DNA of 64,000 bases. It comes from Mixophyes australis. Its lineage: Eukaryota > Chordata > Amphibia > Anura > Limnodynastidae. The notes under the pieces are model-generated. The model did not search any database. It saw only the letters and a list, made by a program, of their open reading frames with translations, and was not told the origin of the DNA. Made by a program: the position numbers and the translations under genes. Below, piece by piece: positions 59,706 through 64,000 of the stretch; position 1 is the first letter of the stretch, and each line of letters starts with the position of its first letter. The DNA is taken from the NCBI GenBank assembly GCA_036250195.1, contig JAVHZZ010000002.1, forward strand, positions 277,092,460 to 277,156,459, written 5' to 3'.

Positions 59706-61074
59706 ATATCTAATGGAATTTTGTCATTTTGATAAATGAGACAGCTATTTAAGTTATTTAGATGTTTTTATATGTTTTTTATTTATCTGATGTATGTATT
59801 TTGAGAAGGATTTTATACTACTTATGGAGGAATTGTATAATGGACGTTTCAACAGTTATGTGTACTAATTATGTACTGTAACACATATGGACTAATTAAC
59901 TCTTTGTGAGAGTATAAAACACCTAGGATTGCTTTGGACTCCACTAATTCACCTTGAGAAATGCTCCAGGTGAGTTGGATAGCGTTGGTGTGAGAGTGGA
60001 GATCTGACTGCACCGGTTATCTGTTGAACCACATACTGGAACCCGTGCCTTTCACTGCTTCATCCCGAGTACAAGCACTGATTGACCATACAAAGTTTAT
60101 TTCCATCTTATATCTGGTTTGGGTACTATGTTGCTTAACTAAGGATGCTAGTCGTTAACAGTTTATAAGAATGCTATTAATAAAAAGTTTTAAAGTTTGA
60201 TACAGAATCACACTATGTGGATATCTTTATATTTTTTTTATATGAACCGCGGGTGGCTGTGCTGACCGATTCTGGCACTATTTGACTCGATTTGAGAATA
60301 AATTGATAGATCCGTGAGAAGACCCTTTTGAAGTCTTTGCCATTTTTTTGTGGATGTGATCTGATACGATCGGAGCAACGTCTAACAGACCTATGAGAGG
60401 TCACCACGGAACTGCTATATTATCGTGATGTGAGAACGGAGATCTACATGGAGAGTTTCAGGTTCATTTATCCCATCTGTAGACATATTGACTGATACGA
60501 ATGATAGAATGAGTATTTTTATTAAAGGACCTTTATTGCTGATTTTGATGATAGGATCATTTCTGGGAGGATCCATATCTTCAATAAGGCTCCTTCTTAC
60601 TGACTTTTATGTGTACATTTTTAGCTATAATGTATTGAAGATCTAATGTCTTCTTAAGTATTGATTGGCGCCTGTCAGTTTATGCCTTATTTTTGTGATG
60701 TTATTAACTTTTAGGGTACGGGTGTGTCCTTATTGATTTAGCTTCAAGCTGCCTTTCTGAGCGCCTGTTTGACTGAAGTGACACTTTATTTGTTTGTATC
60801 ATTTTCTACAATCCTAGGATGCATGAAAAAGAAGACACATTCATGTGATACCTATTAATATTATAATTGCATAAATCACTAGTTAGACCACATGTTTAAT
60901 TTGGGTACAGACTTAGTCACCTTACTGTAAGGACACACGAGAACACTATTCCACTAAAGGGACAGACCCGTTTGCAAATTATCTTTAAGGGGTATAGTTT
61001 AAAGAGCTCACTAATTCCAATTCTGTCATTTTCATTAATTAGGAGCCTTCAAAAGTTTTTATTTTTAAGCATGA
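59706..61074. other. Intron sequence without recognised features
   Basis: A 1.4 kb stretch, less AT-rich at 59930-60480 and repeat-like in style, but no family was recognised. Confidence 0.35.
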
Positions 61075-61390
61075 AAGTACAGTGGTTAGCACTGATGCCT
61101 CTCAGGTGTGGGTCCTAGGTTTTGGTTCAGATCCAGGGTGCCATCTGCATATCTGAACACCTCACGTTCATGTCGCTCTCCTCCAGGCTATCCAGTTTAC
61201 TCCTACAGTCCAAAAACATATATGTCTTCTGACTAAATTTCCCCTGGTGCGTGTGTGTGTCTTTGTAGAAAATTAAGTGGTAATCTCCACTGGGGAAAGG
61301 AATGATGTTCTTGAATAAAATGCTCTAATAATAGAGACATGTGGAATATGTTGGCAGTCTATCAATGATGCAAATAATAATAATTAAGCA
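61075..61390 (+). repeat. V-SINE, old copy
   Basis: Degenerate relative of 402-752: ACAGTGGTTAGCACTGATGC (A box), TTTTGGTTCAGATCC (B box), TCCTACAGTCCAAAAACATA, the block TAATCTCCACTGGGGAAAGG, and an AATAATAATAATT end after ATGTTGGCAGTC-type DNA. Much more diverged than the other two copies. Confidence 0.75.
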
Positions 61391-61923
61391 ACTTTGAAAA
61401 CCCATTAATAATATTTATTTTCTGTGGCAGATTTGATTTTGACATGCAAGTGCTGTTTTTTCATTATGGTTTCTTGAACATGGTATCAGGTACAGCTAGC
61501 AGTCCATGATTTTAATATATGTATGTTAGAAGACAGTTACAACTTGGTTAAGTTAAATTAAGAAACCATGTATATTCAGAGTATGTATGTACTCTCACTA
61601 TCCTCTGTAAACCATGGTTTGGGAATAGTGTTCCAAATGTCTTATTATTTTGCTATTTACCCATGATGCATAGGTTAACATCAGGTTCCAAATTGCCAGT
61701 ACCCAAGATTATCTACTTGGTACTGTGTATTTTCATACTATAGCTTTCATGACACCCCATTTAAAATAAATAAGAGGTACAGAAGAACAAGGTAAAAGGA
61801 GAAGGAAGGCAGTAGACAGTTAAAAGGCCAATCATTGTAACGAATGGTAATCTCGCTCATGATTATTCACATGTTAAATCTTAGTTAAAATTGAAAAAAA
61901 AAAACAGTAACAATATTTGGTAC

Positions 61924-62085
61924 CTCATCTGGATTCTCACTAGTGATACGAGCAGCAATGACATGTCCTCTGGGGCAGGGAGCATTTAATGAATTGTCGA
62001 AATCAATTAGTGTGTCTCCCCAAGCGGGAACTCCATACAGCATTCGTATATCCTTTATTCTGTGAAGAGGAATTCCCATGGCAAT
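61924..62085 (-). CDS. ACACA: ACACA exon: end of biotin carboxylase C-lobe
   Basis: This 162 nt exon is phase 0 on both sides and has 54 codons. It begins [14 protein letters not shown] and ends [15 protein letters not shown], directly before a GTACC donor. This is the conserved C-terminal part of the biotin carboxylase domain. The central part ([15 protein letters not shown]) differs from mammals at several sites but keeps the length. It is the most 5' exon visible; the preceding exon should end in the Q of an AAQLQ-type motif and was not found up to 64000. Confidence 0.96.
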
Positions 62086-64000
62086 CTATGGCAAAATAGT
62101 GAATTTAAGTAAAATGAATAAAGACATTTACACCATTTCATTGTAATATTTTATATAATCAGGAAATCAATAGAAATTATAGTTATGTAGAATTCCTGGA
62201 ATATTTTAGCAATAGTTTGAGATTTGCTGATTCAAGTGCTAATCAGTAAAAGAGTGTGGCTGACCAAACATATAAGCTCGTATTAAAACTTACTTATCTT
62301 CATCCACTGGAAGTACTATGTTAGGGGACATAATTCCACATAGTTTCCATGTAAATAGCTCAAGTGGTCCATGACAAAACACATTTTTAAATGGTCATTT
62401 CAACACAAACTCTCTGCATTCTTTCCAACCCCCAGGAAGGAAGTTTCCTTTTTAGCAAACATAGATGCATTACAGGTTAATAAAAATAAAGACATCACAT
62501 CACAGCAGCAATAGGTAGCAGACCTATATCAGACCTACACCTGCATTTCATAAACATTCAAACAATATTATTATAGTGTGAAGGAGCTCCTATATCGTTG
62601 CTGATGACACAGTGGCGGTGGGCGGAGCTTGAGCCACGCATAATGGCCGCTAGCATTACACTGCTGTTTACATGCGCCGAACTTATGCGCAGATTAAGAT
62701 ATGTACTGGCTGAAAGCCAGAGCATTTCAACCACAGAAATTGTCTTACATGTGGCATTTGGCAGAGAGCATTGCCAAACAAAAGAAAACGTGCTCACAGG
62801 ACAGGAAGTCATAGCTAAGAAACACAGAGCAGTGAGTCATCATTACAGGCAGTGTCCAGTTGCGTGGGTGTGGTAAAAGTCACAAGCCCCACCTGAAGCA
62901 ATGCATTCTGGGTAAAGGTTTATAAACCATTAAAACAGGCAATAGAATTCTCTTTTGAACACACCACATACACACTTGGAAGTTGGGGACTTCTCTTACA
63001 CCTGGAGCCCACAGGACACACACACACTCCACAGTAAGCTTATACCTTATCTGTCTGCAACTTTTATCTTCTTATATCTGTCTGTATATCTTCTTATTAT
63101 ATGCCCATCTATTTATATTAACTTTACTCTGAATCTTTATCTGTTTTATAACTATTTTCATTAACTTTCCTTTGCATCTTTATCTGTTTACTTACCTTAT
63201 ATGTATGTTCCATTTAACTCTCTGAATCTTTAAGTAAGCTTTTCACACATACTTTACAAAGGCTAGCTTCTCAGGAATGCTATCTACATTACAATGGATT
63301 CCCATCCCCCATTTTTCTCTCTAGGCAGGATCACATGGTAACACACATGCATTATGCACTCTCTCATTTATCTCATATCTTTCTCTCTCTCTTGCTTACA
63401 CATTTAAACATGCACGAACATGTGCTTGCTTAAAACACATTATCTTCATAAATGCTATCTCTTTCTCTTGTTACATCTATACACACACTACACAAGAGCA
63501 ATAGTGACCATACACTCCTATACATTTCTGTCTTACAGCATATACACTAGTACTTGGGTCATTCCATGTCAGTTCAACCAGGGTTGTCCACCACCCATCT
63601 CAGATTTCTACGAAAAAAAATTAGTTAAGAGAGGATGTCAAAACAACTATTTCTGCTAAATATCTCGACTATCTGACAATTAGTTGATTAAATATTGATT
63701 TTTCAATTTATTAAATAATTTACTAATCGCAGCTTCTTTATCCAGTTTATTTGAAGTATCGCTGGTGTTTATTAAGGAATCGCCACACCATATCACTTTA
63801 TCTGCCTCATGTTTAACGTTACGGCAAAAACGCACGTTTTTCTAATAGAATTAAAACCGCTAGATTCAATTGACATTAGGGATCCCATTTTTTGGGGGTG
63901 TTTAAAAAAGGTATAAATTACTACCACAAAAACAAATCAGCAGGGTACTCTTTCATAGTGGAGAAAAAAAATAATGAAGTTGATGTTCGATTACTGTTGT
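62086..64000. other. Intron sequence without firm features
   Basis: Positions 62590-62960 are less AT-rich, with GGTTTATAAACC near 62918; they could be a remnant LTR or just intron. 63030-63530 is pyrimidine-rich simple sequence (TCTTTATCTGTTT units). No ACACA exon was found here. Confidence 0.4.

Noticed and set aside
62590..62960. Promoter and first exon of another gene
   Set aside because: A TATA-like string and higher GC were noticed, but no coding exon or splice-consistent ORF follows, and the site lies in an ACACA intron.

Overview
This window looks like nuclear DNA from a vertebrate with a large, repeat-rich genome, most likely an amphibian (frog or toad). The evidence is a conserved vertebrate gene spread over 60 kb in short GT-AG exons, together with DIRS-type tyrosine-recombinase retrotransposons, L2-like and L1/Tx1-like LINEs, V-SINEs, a Tc1-like fossil and many hAT-type MITEs. 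The species cannot be named from the sequence alone.

One host gene covers almost the whole window on the minus strand: acetyl-CoA carboxylase alpha (ACACA). I identify fifteen internal coding exons between 1470 and 62085. They add up to 1974 nt (658 codons), all in frame with canonical splice sites. In protein order (right to left) they encode the C-terminal part of the biotin carboxylase domain, the BT linker domain, the biotin carrier domain with its Met-Lys-Met biotinylation site, and the first part of the central domain. The 5' exons (N-terminus) lie beyond 64000 and the carboxyltransferase exons lie left of position 1. The residues fit ACACA better than the paralogue ACACB.

The remaining sequence is intron, heavily filled by mobile elements. 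From left to right: a V-SINE and a probable LTR (402-1071); MITEs, including a 309 bp hAT MITE with an 8 bp target duplication (3027-3335); a 31 bp minisatellite (3934-4180); an LTR-like stretch (8.8-9.7 kb); a Tc1 transposase fossil (11.4-12.06 kb); an L2-like LINE with a mutated catalytic site (16037-17486); a DIRS element with its inverted terminal repeats and internal complementary region (23418-29223), lying between two head-to-head Helitron-like repeats; long TA microsatellites; a second hAT MITE (34627-34919); a near full-length L2-like LINE (35957-40900); a long foldback (42007-42289); a 1.28 kb non-autonomous hAT with perfect target duplication (43879-45159); a 5'-truncated L1-like LINE with a 984-residue open frame and perfect target duplication (45869-49267); a second DIRS with well-kept ends but decayed coding (53517-58380), containing a 47 bp perfect hairpin; a CR1-like RT fossil with a nested L2 tail; a 5S-rRNA-like segment; and an old V-SINE.

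The only gene likely to make a functional protein is ACACA, which carries out the committed step of cytosolic fatty-acid synthesis. The mobile-element ORFs are mostly broken. The L1-like ORF2 remnant and the tyrosine-recombinase part of the first DIRS are the best preserved. I found no separate host gene, tRNA gene or CRISPR array.
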